DNA of 64,000 nt from NCBI GenBank assembly GCA_016845065.1, contig JAERTG010000082.1, positions 62,001-126,000 on the forward strand. Direction: 5' to 3'. The translations under genes and the position numbers were made by a program. The notes beneath the pieces are model-generated. The model did no database searches. It had not been told where the DNA came from and saw only the letters and a program-made list of their open reading frames with translations. How positions within the stretch are numbered: the stretch's first letter is position 1; each line of letters starts with the position of its first letter. Shown here piece by piece: positions 1 to 8,908 of this stretch. Source of the DNA: Fidelibacterota bacterium. Lineage in GTDB: Bacteria; Fidelibacterota; UBA8477; JABMPR01.

Positions 1-1918
1 TCGAAGGATGTGATAATACATTATTGTTGGTTTCATTGAAAAATTCACTGGCTTCTACAACCTGCTCACTGATCTCTAAAACATCCAGACGATCCAGATT
101 ATAGTATAATGCCTCCCCTGCTGTAACCCCACTGGCCAGACCTAATATCATGACGTTTTTGGGTTGAGGGTGAAACAGGAGGGGTAGATGAGCCAACATG
201 GTTTGAGTTGACATATCGGACTCTGATGATGCGTCTGCCTTACCACTATTGTATAGTACATATTGTGGCTTCCCAAGCGGATCAACATCCTTCTCAACCG
301 TCGTAAATCCACCAATGCCATCCCCATAAAACACCACTTCTGTTCCGCTGATATTGGGCATGAACTCCCTTGGCATCTTCATCAAAGCATCCCACCAGTT
401 GGTGTTTTCCAATACGTCCGCATAGCTGCTGAACCTATAGTACTTACCCGTGGCTAATTGTTGTCTGTCCCAGTGTGGGAATGCAAAAGTGAGTAACAGA
501 CCAATAATGCTAGTGAACAGAAGGGTGAACCTGACTCTGGATTGTTTACCCCTGGGATACAGAATACCTACGATGGCTAAAACGGTAAGCAACTGAAGGC
601 CAATGACCAGGCTCAGACTATTTTCTTTTCCGAATAGGGGGATCAGTACAAAGCCGGCAGAAAAGGATCCCAATAGTGCCCCGATGGTATTGATGGCATA
701 GGCGAACCCGATTGATTTCCCCAGTTTTCGAATCGAGCTTGTATATATCTTACTTACAAGTGGAAAAGTAGCTCCCAATGCCAGAGTTGGCCCCAATAAC
801 AATAGGAATAGAAGCACTGCCTTAGCTATGGAGAGCATGACAAAATCATCTCTGAAGCTGAATATTAGCTTGGCAAAGAAAAATTGACTATTCCCCAAAA
901 ACTGACTTACGATAAGAGCTATAATTGCGGCACTCAGCTGGGTAAAAAGAAGAAGTCGGAAAGCATGTTTACTTCTGTCAGCAAGCCATCCAAAAAACAT
1001 GGCTCCCAGTGCCAACCCGACAATAAAGGTGGTTAGCACGATGGTAAAGGAATAGGTGGTAGGACCAATTATTAGACCCAGTAATCGTGTCCAGATGACC
1101 TCGTAGGCCATAGCAGCATACCCGGAAACAGCAAATATAGCTAGAGCACCGATTTGATGAGACCGCGAATAAAGTACACTGTCCTGGCCAGGTGAAACTT
1201 CATCAGGAGGCCTATTGGTGTTTTGCTCTGCTAACTCCGACCGTTTGGCTACCCAGTTCGCCATGACAAAGGAGATACCGCCAATTAAAAAATTAATCAC
1301 TACTGCAAATCGCAAGGTCCCGTCGACACCCCATAATTTTATCAATAGGAAGCCACTAAGAATTGATCCAAAGGCTGCACCAATGGTATTGATGGCGTAC
1401 AGCCGACCAACCCTGGCACCGAGATGACCTAATTTATCAACATAAAAGCGAATGAGAATTGGAAGGGTGGCACCCATAAGTGTGACGGGAATGATGAAAA
1501 AAACAAAAGCACCCAGCAAAATGACAGCATTGAATAATAAAAGGTGTCCCGATGACTGATTGTATATAGAGCTGAATAATGGCTGGCTCGCAGTAATCAT
1601 TCCCCCTAAAACAAAGGCGTATATGCCAATACCAATTTCCATGAGACCATAAAGCTGAAGTAGTTGTGAGGATTTTTTGATCTGATCTATGTACCTCCCA
1701 GCGAGATAGCTCCCTAGTCCCAGACCACCCATAAAGACCGTGAGAACAATGCTAATAGCGAAGGGGGCCGCACCAATCACTTTGACAATCATTCTGGACC
1801 AGATGACTTGGTAGATGAGACCAGTCATTCCCGAGCACAGAAATAAAACCATTATGATGAGGCTAACAAAGCGGGCGTTGTAAACTGATATTGATTCAGC
1901 TTGAGGTCTGTCGGTCAT
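1..1918 (-). CDS. Membrane-fused spermidine synthase-like protein (3' end outside window)
   Basis: An open frame of about 639 codons runs from the ATG at 1918 off the left edge of the window, so the C-terminus is missing. The N-terminal part is strongly hydrophobic and contains two related membrane modules. The first carries LIYQVIWSRM and GGLGLGSYLAGR; the second carries MAYEVIWTRLL and VGLALGAMFFGW, which suggests an internal duplication. The last part in the window resembles the Rossmann domain of spermidine synthases (GDGIGGFTTVEKD, then VMILGLASGVTAGEAL, then LDVLEIS). Such fusions are known in many bacteria, but substrate and product are usually unproven, so aminopropyl transfer is only a family-level guess. 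No strong ribosome-binding site precedes the ATG; three 11-bp direct repeats lie 13 bp upstream. Confidence 0.85.
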   Translation of the reverse strand, partial: MTDRPQAESISVYNARFVSLIIMVLFLCSGMTGLIYQVIWSRMIVKVIGAAPFAISIVLTVFMGGLGLGSYLAGRYIDQIKKSSQLLQLYGLMEIGIGIYAFVLGGMITASQPLFSSIYNQSSGHLLLFNAVILLGAFVFFIIPVTLMGATLPILIRFYVDKLGHLGARVGRLYAINTIGAAFGSILSGFLLIKLWGVDGTLRFAVVINFLIGGISFVMANWVAKRSELAEQNTNRPPDEVSPGQDSVLYSRSHQIGALAIFAVSGYAAMAYEVIWTRLLGLIIGPTTYSFTIVLTTFIVGLALGAMFFGWLADRSKHAFRLLLFTQLSAAIIALIVSQFLGNSQFFFAKLIFSFRDDFVMLSIAKAVLLFLLLLGPTLALGATFPLVSKIYTSSIRKLGKSIGFAYAINTIGALLGSFSAGFVLIPLFGKENSLSLVIGLQLLTVLAIVGILYPRGKQSRVRFTLLFTSIIGLLLTFAFPHWDRQQLATGKYYRFSSYADVLENTNWWDALMKMPREFMPNISGTEVVFYGDGIGGFTTVEKDVDPLGKPQYVLYNSGKADASSESDMSTQTMLAHLPLLFHPQPKNVMILGLASGVTAGEALYYNLDRLDVLEISEQVVEASEFFNETNNNVLSHPS

Positions 1919-1930
1919 GGAAATTTCTCA

Positions 1931-1963
1931 ATAATTATTGAATAATTGTTGAATAATTGTGAC
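1931..1963. repeat. Three tandem 11-bp repeats upstream of the spermidine synthase-like gene
   Basis: The sequence reads ATAATTATTGA, ATAATTGTTGA, ATAATTGTGAC, head to tail. The 11-bp period is close to one helical turn, so the copies would face the same side of the DNA. They sit between the divergent starts at 1918 (minus) and 2163 (plus). A regulator-binding site is possible, but no factor is identified. Confidence 0.6.
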
Positions 1964-2162
1964 TGCTATCGTCAAATAAGTTAGACCCGATAGATTGGTA
2001 TGCATTGGTAAATCTTTAAATGGGATAACTAAAATTGCACTTAGAATTTGCTGCCTTATCTTGTTTCAACTCTTGAAAGTGACCAACTGGCATTATCCAT
2101 GCTTTGATTGATACAATTTTTGATAAGACTCCTTGTTGAGTTCCGTAATGAAATAATTGGTG

Positions 2163-4160
2163 ATGATGAAACAAGCTGAAGCATTAAAAATTTACATAGC
2201 AACCCGCAAAGCCATTGGTTATGTGGAACGCCAAAAGGCCAAGCCAAGCGATTATCAGCGCATTGGTTTTAAATCAGGTCTTGAAGTCCATCAACAACTC
2301 AAAACCAGAAGCAAACTATTTTGTCGCTGTCCTGCAGGCATCTATCATTCAGATGATGATTTTGATGCTGAAGTAATTCGTCACATGCGCCCTACGCTGA
2401 GTGAGCTCGGTGAGTATGATGGTACGGCTCTTATGGAGTTCAAGACTCGTAAGAACATTACCTATCGGCTCAATAATAAGAGTGCTTGCACCTACGAAGT
2501 AGATGATACCCCGCCTTTTCATATCGATCCCGAAGCCCTTTCAATTGCCATTGAGATCTCTCTCCTTTCAAAACTGAATATTGTTGGAGAAGTACACATC
2601 ACACGCAAACAGTATCTGGATGGCAGCATTCCAACCGGGTTTCAGAGGACAGCCATTCTTGGCGTCGAAGGTGAGATCCAACTAAAAAACAAAAAAGTAC
2701 GTCTGATTCAGCTCAGTATCGAAGAGGATTCCTGTAGAGAAATATCAGACATTGGCCACGAGCGGATTTATAAAACTGATCGACTCGGTATGCCTCTTAT
2801 TGAAACGGTCACGCATCCTGATATGACCACCCCTGATGAATTGGCTGAAGCTGCAGAATACATACGATTTTTAAATCGCAGTACTGGCAAAGTGCGTACT
2901 GGGATGGGTGCTGGTCGTGAAGATGTTAATGTGAGCTGTGAGGGTGGCAGCCGGGTTGAAATCAAGGGTGTCGCCCACAATAAATGGATTCCAGAACTTT
3001 CCCATAATGAAGCATTTCGTCAGTGGGCATTATTACATATTAAGAAGCTTATACTCGAGAGAGGGCTTCAGCAGGGCACATGGAAAATGAGCTACAAGGA
3101 GCTCGACTTCTCTATGCCCGAGCTATTGGCAGCTCCCCTGAGAGATAAGCTGAATCAAAGATTGAAGGTTATTGCCATTAATCTTCCAAAATTCCAGGGA
3201 ATACTTTCTCACTTTACTCAACCAGGGCACAGTTTTGCCCAGGAGATAAGTCATCGTTTGAAAGTCATCGCCTGTATTGAACGACCTAACATGACGCACT
3301 CGGAAAGTTTTGACCCCGTTCTAAGTGATGACGAATTGGGAAAATTGTCTAAATGGATGGGAGCTAAGAAGAACGACGCTCAGATAATTCTCTGGGGTCC
3401 CGCAGAGGATATCCCGACTGCCATTGAGACCGTGGAGGAACGAATTCGAATGGCGTTTGAAGGTGTTCCTGAGGAAACACGAAAATCGTTTCCTGATGGA
3501 ACCACCATTTTTGAGCGAGTCCTCCCTGGCAGCGATCGCATGTATCCAGATACAGATTCTGCGCCTATTCCCTTGACTGTTGAATTCATTGATACCCTTG
3601 GGAAACAATTACCACCAGATATTTCAGATCGTTTTTCACAGATGAAACAATGGGGTATTCCCGAGGATACATGGAAGTATCTGTTGAGCAAAAACATGAT
3701 CCCTCTTATAGAAAATATCTGCAATAATTATGGTTACACACATAAGTTTATTGGTTCTTTTCTTGGACATACATTCAAGAATATTGAAGGTAAGTACGAC
3801 CTGCACAAAAACTTTTTTTATGAAAAAATCTATGAAATGTTTCGTTACATCAAGGAAAAGAAACTGGAACCAGGTATCGCAAAATACATGATGCCAGTGA
3901 TTTATGAGTTTCCCGATATGCAGTTTAGCTCAGTTCTCACCAGTATCCATTTCAAAAAGCGAGGAATGGCCGAAATATCTGCACCCATTGACTTTCTTTA
4001 CGATAAATATCAGGAGAATACTTCCTATCCCGAAGCAGGAGACGAAATCAACTGGCTCATGGGTCAGATCCATCATCAAGCCATCGGGAATGTGGTAATG
4101 TCGGAACTACATGCCAAAATTGAACAAAAAATAGCAGAAGAGAAGACATCCCATGAGTGA
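2163..4160 (+). CDS. gatE: Archaeal-type glutamyl-tRNA(Gln) amidotransferase subunit E
   Basis: GatE, with GatD, converts Glu-tRNA(Gln) to Gln-tRNA(Gln); it phosphorylates the tRNA-bound glutamate and transfers ammonia made by GatD. Hallmarks are the GatB/GatE start GLEVHQQL near residue 39, KLFCRCP just after it, the stretch TRKQYLDGSIPTGFQRT near 148-162, and IEEDSCREI near 187-195. A GAD-type insertion from about residue 330 to 450 distinguishes GatE from bacterial GatB, and a helical tail follows. About 665 aa fits archaeal GatE apart from an N-terminal extension of roughly 30 residues. ATG 2163 is chosen among clustered TTG/GTG/ATG starts; no clear ribosome-binding site is visible. The end overlaps gatD by 8 bases, implying coupled translation. 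GatDE is regarded as an archaeal hallmark, so its presence here is unusual. Confidence 0.93.
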   Translation: MMKQAEALKIYIATRKAIGYVERQKAKPSDYQRIGFKSGLEVHQQLKTRSKLFCRCPAGIYHSDDDFDAEVIRHMRPTLSELGEYDGTALMEFKTRKNITYRLNNKSACTYEVDDTPPFHIDPEALSIAIEISLLSKLNIVGEVHITRKQYLDGSIPTGFQRTAILGVEGEIQLKNKKVRLIQLSIEEDSCREISDIGHERIYKTDRLGMPLIETVTHPDMTTPDELAEAAEYIRFLNRSTGKVRTGMGAGREDVNVSCEGGSRVEIKGVAHNKWIPELSHNEAFRQWALLHIKKLILERGLQQGTWKMSYKELDFSMPELLAAPLRDKLNQRLKVIAINLPKFQGILSHFTQPGHSFAQEISHRLKVIACIERPNMTHSESFDPVLSDDELGKLSKWMGAKKNDAQIILWGPAEDIPTAIETVEERIRMAFEGVPEETRKSFPDGTTIFERVLPGSDRMYPDTDSAPIPLTVEFIDTLGKQLPPDISDRFSQMKQWGIPEDTWKYLLSKNMIPLIENICNNYGYTHKFIGSFLGHTFKNIEGKYDLHKNFFYEKIYEMFRYIKEKKLEPGIAKYMMPVIYEFPDMQFSSVLTSIHFKKRGMAEISAPIDFLYDKYQENTSYPEAGDEINWLMGQIHHQAIGNVVMSELHAKIEQKIAEEKTSHE

Positions 4161-5538
4161 TGACATTTTCCAAGGGTATAAAGGGGATGCACTCGCCACA
4201 CTCAAAAAATTCAGTGTGAGAGTCTGGGGCCAGGCTGAGGTCCACACGACCAGGGGCACCTTTGATGGAACCGTTCTCCCCCGTTCAGAAAATGATGATG
4301 ATCAACACATCGTCTTGAAAATTCAGACTGGATACAATATTGGTATTGATATCGTCACTATTAAGAAGATGGTTGAAACAGGTTATCAAAAGGCCAACTA
4401 CAAGATCCCAGAAAAAGCCTTCCCCTATTCAGATGATAAACCAAATGTAAAACTGTTTGGGACAGGTGGTACGATTGCTTCCCGCCTGGATTATAGGACT
4501 GGTGCAGTCATCCCTGCCTTCTCTCCAGGAGAATTGTATGGTGCCGTCCCTGAATTGGCTGATATCTGCAACATTGACACAGAAAAACTTTTTGCAGTTT
4601 TCAGCGAGAATATGGGACCTGATCAATACAAAATACTGGCTGAGAGCATTGGCAAAGAAATAGCCAATGGGACAGATGGAATTGTGATCGGTCACGGGAC
4701 AGATACATTGCATCATACCGCTGCAGCCCTTTCTTTTATGGTTCAGGACTCACCTATTCCCATCATACTTGTTGGATCACAACGTTCCTCCGATAGACCC
4801 TCTTCGGACGCGGCTCTGAATCTGATCCATGCTTCTTATGCTGCAGGGCATGGGGATATGGCTGAAACATTGGTCTGTATGTTTGGTCCCACATCTGATG
4901 AATATGGTTTTCTACATCGAGGAACCCGTGTGAGAAAAATGCATAGTTCTTACAGATCAACTTTTCGTACCATAGGTGATACCCCTGCGGCCACGGTTAC
5001 CCGAGAGGGTCTCAAGGTCATCAAAACAGAATATAAACACCGCCGAAAGGATAAGGATGTAACCATTATCCCCACCTTCGATGAAAAGGTGACGATGCTT
5101 TATTACTATCCACATATGCAGGCCGATATAATTGACTCACTGGTGGATGCTGGCTATAAGGGAATTGTTATTGTAGGAACTGGTCTTGGTCATGTCAATC
5201 GAGAGCTCTATCCAGCATTGGAGAGAGCCCGCGATGAGGGTGTCTCTGTGTTTATGACGCTACAGACTATCTGGGGGTATGCTCATATGTTCGTTTATGA
5301 TACGGGGCGCGATATGATGGCTCTCGGTGTTACGCCCCTTGGTAATATGCTCCCAGAAGTTGCCTGGGTAAAACTGGGATGGGCTTTAGGGCAAACTGAC
5401 GACCCCAAAAAGATCCGTGAAATCATGCTCACACCTATAAATGATGATATTACAGAGCGGGAACCCTATAATGGATATCTTGTTTATCAAGGGGGGGTTC
5501 CTGAGGTGGAGGGATTTGTCAGAAAATTCAGGAAATAG
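4153..5538 (+). CDS. gatD: Archaeal-type glutamyl-tRNA(Gln) amidotransferase subunit D
   Basis: GatD is the asparaginase-like subunit that releases ammonia from an amide donor for GatE. Residues 1-95 form the small N-terminal domain typical of GatD and absent from free asparaginases. The asparaginase fold follows. The catalytic set is visible: Thr107 in GGTIAS, Thr183 and Asp184 in HGTDT, and Lys262 in RVRKMHSS. The segment GSQRSSDRPSSDAA also matches GatD. The length (461 aa) is close to archaeal GatD. The N-terminal domain and the 8-base overlap with gatE argue against a stand-alone L-asparaginase. A 92-bp gap with an extragenic palindrome separates it from the dehydratase genes downstream. 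Confidence 0.93.
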   Translation: MSDDIFQGYKGDALATLKKFSVRVWGQAEVHTTRGTFDGTVLPRSENDDDQHIVLKIQTGYNIGIDIVTIKKMVETGYQKANYKIPEKAFPYSDDKPNVKLFGTGGTIASRLDYRTGAVIPAFSPGELYGAVPELADICNIDTEKLFAVFSENMGPDQYKILAESIGKEIANGTDGIVIGHGTDTLHHTAAALSFMVQDSPIPIILVGSQRSSDRPSSDAALNLIHASYAAGHGDMAETLVCMFGPTSDEYGFLHRGTRVRKMHSSYRSTFRTIGDTPAATVTREGLKVIKTEYKHRRKDKDVTIIPTFDEKVTMLYYYPHMQADIIDSLVDAGYKGIVIVGTGLGHVNRELYPALERARDEGVSVFMTLQTIWGYAHMFVYDTGRDMMALGVTPLGNMLPEVAWVKLGWALGQTDDPKKIREIMLTPINDDITEREPYNGYLVYQGGVPEVEGFVRKFRK

Positions 5539-5576
5539 AGAGTTGATTCGCCTGGCCCACGAGTTTCATAGGATTT

Positions 5577-5603
5577 GTCTTGCTGAGGCTCTCGAAGCAT
5601 GAC
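5577..5603. repeat. Extragenic palindromic element
   Basis: Imperfect inverted repeat with arms GTC-T-TGCT and AGCA-T-GAC around a short centre. It looks like the small GCTGAG...TCGAAGC palindromes scattered in many bacterial genomes. It covers the first possible TTG start (5580) of the next frame, which supports the later ATG at 5631. The 12-mer CTGAGGCTCTCG recurs in reverse orientation at 40813-40824. Confidence 0.5.
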
Positions 5604-5630
5604 AGTTTCTGTGTAGAAGTAACAAAGAAT

Positions 5631-6737
5631 ATGAACTTATCCATACCAGAACGATCCGAATATCTCAAGATCCTGTCAGATTCAGACCAAAAGATCATGG
5701 GCGTCCTACCAGCCCTCTATCCCCGTGAGCTGCTCTGGGCTTTTGATCTTCATGCTGCTGAAATCTGGGATCCTCCTGGTGACATCCTCCATGCCAATGC
5801 ACATCTACAGACTACGATTTGCCCTGTTGTAAAAAAAAGTCTGGAATTCATTCTCAAAGAACCTGATGTAATAAATACAGGATATCTCTTTCCCCATACC
5901 TGTGATTCTCTACAAAACCTGGGTACACAAGTCAAGGATCTCATCGGTGTGTCCCTCCCTGTATACACTTTTTACAATCCGAAGGGCAGTTTTAATAACA
6001 CGACAACCAAGTATTACCGGGAAATTCTCCAGAACTTCCAATCCATGCTGGAAGTCAGCTATGGAACTCTAGATTCAGAAAAACTTCAGGCAGCATGCTT
6101 GTTGGGTCACCGTATCGATTCAAGACTCATGGATATTCAGGAAGCCCGTCAGACAGATCGACTGTTATTGGGGAATCAGGAGTACTTCCAACTCATGCGA
6201 GCGCAAGAGTACTTGCTTCCAAAAGATTATATGAGTTTACTTGAACAGGTCGAGATTCTGGATCAACCTTCTGAAGGTGCAAAAGCGCGAATATTGGTAT
6301 CCGGAATTCTACCACCCAGTCCACAGATATTGGATTTCCTGGATAAACTGGGTGTCAGTATCGTAGCTGATGATTTACTTGCTGGCAGCCGGCGCTTACC
6401 CAAGTTTCCTATGGATCCACCTGATTCACCACTGGATTACCTCACAGATAGATTCTTCATCCTACCCCCATGTTCCACACGAGGAGGTGATCTGGATGAA
6501 CGACTACACCAGTTAAATAAACGTAGTAAATCAAGTAAGGCTCAGGGTGTACTATTTGACCTGGTGAAGTTTTGTGAGCCCGAGTTATTTGATCATCGTC
6601 TCCTGGTGAAAACACTGCGGGAACAGAAAATCCCAGTATTAACCCTGGAAACAGAACTGGATAGCCATCTTTCAGGACAAGACAAAACACGGATTGAAGC
6701 TTTCATAGAACTCCTATTTGAGATGGTTCCACGATGA
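5631..6737 (+). CDS. 2-hydroxyacyl-CoA dehydratase, small (HgdB/FldC-like) subunit
   Basis: Belongs to the 2-hydroxyacyl-CoA dehydratase/benzoyl-CoA reductase family, whose [4Fe-4S] subunits use a single high-energy electron for a ketyl-radical dehydration or ring reduction. Family-like stretches are HANAHLQTTICP, YLFPHTCDSLQNL, VYTFYNPKG, and near the end GVLFDLVKFCEPELFDH with PVLTLETEL. At 368 aa it has the expected size for the smaller subunit. ATG 5631 is preferred because the only earlier start lies in a palindromic repeat. The stop overlaps the start of the next subunit by 4 bases. The substrate cannot be read from sequence. Confidence 0.85.
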   Translation: MNLSIPERSEYLKILSDSDQKIMGVLPALYPRELLWAFDLHAAEIWDPPGDILHANAHLQTTICPVVKKSLEFILKEPDVINTGYLFPHTCDSLQNLGTQVKDLIGVSLPVYTFYNPKGSFNNTTTKYYREILQNFQSMLEVSYGTLDSEKLQAACLLGHRIDSRLMDIQEARQTDRLLLGNQEYFQLMRAQEYLLPKDYMSLLEQVEILDQPSEGAKARILVSGILPPSPQILDFLDKLGVSIVADDLLAGSRRLPKFPMDPPDSPLDYLTDRFFILPPCSTRGGDLDERLHQLNKRSKSSKAQGVLFDLVKFCEPELFDHRLLVKTLREQKIPVLTLETELDSHLSGQDKTRIEAFIELLFEMVPR

Positions 6738-8047
6738 GTGTGAGAGCCGAATTAAAATATAAAATCATGAAAGATTATGGAGCTCCTGCAATCATGGCGC
6801 TTCAGGATATAAAAAAGCGAAAAAAACGTCCCGTTCCAGAAGCATTTGGACCTCCATTGGAATCCAATAAACGTCTGAAAGAAATTCTCAGCCGTCATTA
6901 TTTCCTCTCCAGATATGTCTCTGGTGTAAAAAAAGTTGCCTGGGTCACCAGTGGCGCTCCCGTAGAACTCCTCCGGGCTTTTGATTTCTATACTATCTAT
7001 CCTGAGAATCATTCCGCGCTGGTAGGGGCGAAAAAACAAGGTGGGGATTACTGTGGAATAGCTGAAGGAAGTGGATTCAGTCAGGATATTTGCTCCTATG
7101 CAAGAATCGATCTGGGACATATGCTGTCAGGAAAAACACCAGCAGGAAAGCTTCCCAAACCAGATCTCCTATTTTGCTCGAACAATATCTGTCAGACTGT
7201 TCTATACTGGTACAAGGCCATCGCCCACGAGCTTAATATTCCCCTGATTCACTTCGATGCACCCTTCGTTACCACTGAGCAAACTGAGGCTGATGTTAAC
7301 TACATGGCACAACAATTACAGGATATGATCCCCATCCTGGAGCGCGTATCAGGTCGTGTCTTTTATCTTGAAATCTTTGAAGAGATTCTCAAGCGTTCCA
7401 TGGAGACATCCAAGACCTGGGGTGCCATCCTGGATGCCATGAAAGCTCAACCTGCACCCATGACCATCTTTGATGCTTTTGGTCACCTCGCTCCCATTGT
7501 TTCACTGCGCGGATTACCTGTTGCACAAGACTATTACCATATTTTGATGGATGAGGTCGACAACAGGGTCACTCAAGGAATTGGCGCAATAAGTGATGAA
7601 AAATACCGGCTAATCTGGGACAATATAGCTATCTGGTACAAAGTTCGGTTTTTGGCTACTTTTTTTGCTGAAAGAAAAATGAATTTCGTGACTGCTACAT
7701 ATACAAACGCCTGGGCAGAAACCACCGGTCACCTCAATGTGAAGGATCCCTGGAAATCCATGGCCAAAACCTATGGGCAGATCATTCTCAACAATAATCT
7801 CAAGCACAGGTTGGGACTGATGACCAAGATGATAAAGACATATGCTGTGGATGGGATGGTCATGCATTCAACCCGTAGTTGCAAACCATATTCTGTGGGT
7901 CAGTTTGATCTACGAAAAGCAATTACAGCTGACCTTGATCTACCTGCAGTTATCCTGGATGCAGACATTGCCGATGAACGCGTTTGGTCAGAGCAGCAGA
8001 TTCATACACGACTTGAGGCCTTCTGTGAAACCCTGGAAGGATCCTAA
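6734..8047 (+). CDS. 2-hydroxyacyl-CoA dehydratase, large (HgdA-like) subunit
   Basis: Second iron-sulfur subunit of the same dehydratase/reductase. Matching segments are ICSYARIDLG near residue 123-132, LLFCSNNICQT near 144-154, IPLIHFDAPF, and the C-terminal block HSTRSCKPYSVGQ followed by LPAVILDADIADERVW. Conserved cysteines lie in the first, second and last of these. The length of 437 aa fits. The ATG overlaps the previous stop by 4 bases and the activator gene starts 2 bases after this stop, so the three form one transcription unit. No CoA-transferase or 2-hydroxyacid dehydrogenase is adjacent, so the pathway is left open. Confidence 0.88.
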   Translation: MSVRAELKYKIMKDYGAPAIMALQDIKKRKKRPVPEAFGPPLESNKRLKEILSRHYFLSRYVSGVKKVAWVTSGAPVELLRAFDFYTIYPENHSALVGAKKQGGDYCGIAEGSGFSQDICSYARIDLGHMLSGKTPAGKLPKPDLLFCSNNICQTVLYWYKAIAHELNIPLIHFDAPFVTTEQTEADVNYMAQQLQDMIPILERVSGRVFYLEIFEEILKRSMETSKTWGAILDAMKAQPAPMTIFDAFGHLAPIVSLRGLPVAQDYYHILMDEVDNRVTQGIGAISDEKYRLIWDNIAIWYKVRFLATFFAERKMNFVTATYTNAWAETTGHLNVKDPWKSMAKTYGQIILNNNLKHRLGLMTKMIKTYAVDGMVMHSTRSCKPYSVGQFDLRKAITADLDLPAVILDADIADERVWSEQQIHTRLEAFCETLEGS

Positions 8048-8048
8048 T

Positions 8049-8858
8049 ATGCATAATTTGTACTTCGCTGGTGTGGATGTAGGATCACTTAGCACCGATG
8101 TCTGCATTATTGATCAATCGGGTAAAGTCTTTTCTGAAATGGTTATGCCCACAGGGGTGAATGGATCTGAAGCTGCAGAAAGAGCCTTTGATGCCTCCTT
8201 AAAACAGGCGGATCTGACTCGGACTGATATCTCAGCAATCACAGCCACAGGTTATGGACGTGCTTCTGTTGCATTTGCCACAGGAAAAACAACGGAGATC
8301 AGCTGTCATGGCGTAGGAGCTCACCAACTCTTTCCCAAAACGGGAACCGTCATTGATATTGGTGGACAGGATAGCAAAGTGATTCAAGTCGATACACACG
8401 GTCGCATGTTGGATTTTGCCATGAACGATAAATGTGCCGCTGGTACCGGTCGTTTTCTGGAGGTCATGGCCAACCGTCTGGAACTTGATCTTGATGAATT
8501 GAGTAATCCCCTCAACATCAAGGGAGAATCTGCTCCCATCAGTAGTACCTGTACCGTATTTGCGGAGAGTGAGGTCATTTCCTTGCTCGCAAAAAATACA
8601 CCTCGCGAGGAAATCGTACACGGTTTACAGCGGTCAATTGTAAACCGAATATGGGGCATGGTTACCTCAATTGGCATACAGGGCGAAGTGACTCTGACTG
8701 GTGGTGTTGCTCACAACCGCGGACTGGTTGCCTTGTTGGAAGCGAAGTTGGGGTTATCTTTGAATATTCCTGATAACCCACAAACTGTAGGAGCTCTTGG
8801 CGGGGCCCACATTGCTTGTAGAGCTTATCATAGTACTCTAGAATCAAGCACAACTTAA
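8049..8858 (+). CDS. ATP-dependent activator of 2-hydroxyacyl-CoA dehydratase (HgdC-like)
   Basis: Homodimeric ASKHA-fold ATPase that injects one electron into the dehydratase. The N-terminal phosphate loop GVDVGSLSTDV, the second motif VIDIGGQDSK and the late motif LTGGVAHNRG are present. The two cysteines that bridge one [4Fe-4S] cluster across the dimer are Cys129 (in NDKCAAGTGRFLE) and Cys168 (in SSTCTVFAESEV). The length of 269 aa is normal. ATG 8049 is preceded by GGAAGGA at good spacing. A longer reading from 7842 would overlap the previous gene by about 200 bases and add sequence with no family similarity, so it is not used. Confidence 0.92.
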   Translation: MHNLYFAGVDVGSLSTDVCIIDQSGKVFSEMVMPTGVNGSEAAERAFDASLKQADLTRTDISAITATGYGRASVAFATGKTTEISCHGVGAHQLFPKTGTVIDIGGQDSKVIQVDTHGRMLDFAMNDKCAAGTGRFLEVMANRLELDLDELSNPLNIKGESAPISSTCTVFAESEVISLLAKNTPREEIVHGLQRSIVNRIWGMVTSIGIQGEVTLTGGVAHNRGLVALLEAKLGLSLNIPDNPQTVGALGGAHIACRAYHSTLESSTT

Positions 8859-8908
8859 CCAATCAGGAACTTCTATGGTCAAAGGGAATACATAGGATGA
8901 GGTGCATT

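Noticed and set aside
3321-3724. Two overlapping minus-strand frames of 95 and 114 aa
   Set aside because: Both are antisense to gatE, whose motifs run through the region.
7842-8048. Upstream extension of the dehydratase activator
   Set aside because: It lies inside the previous gene in another frame and adds no family-like sequence; ATG 8049 has a good ribosome-binding site.
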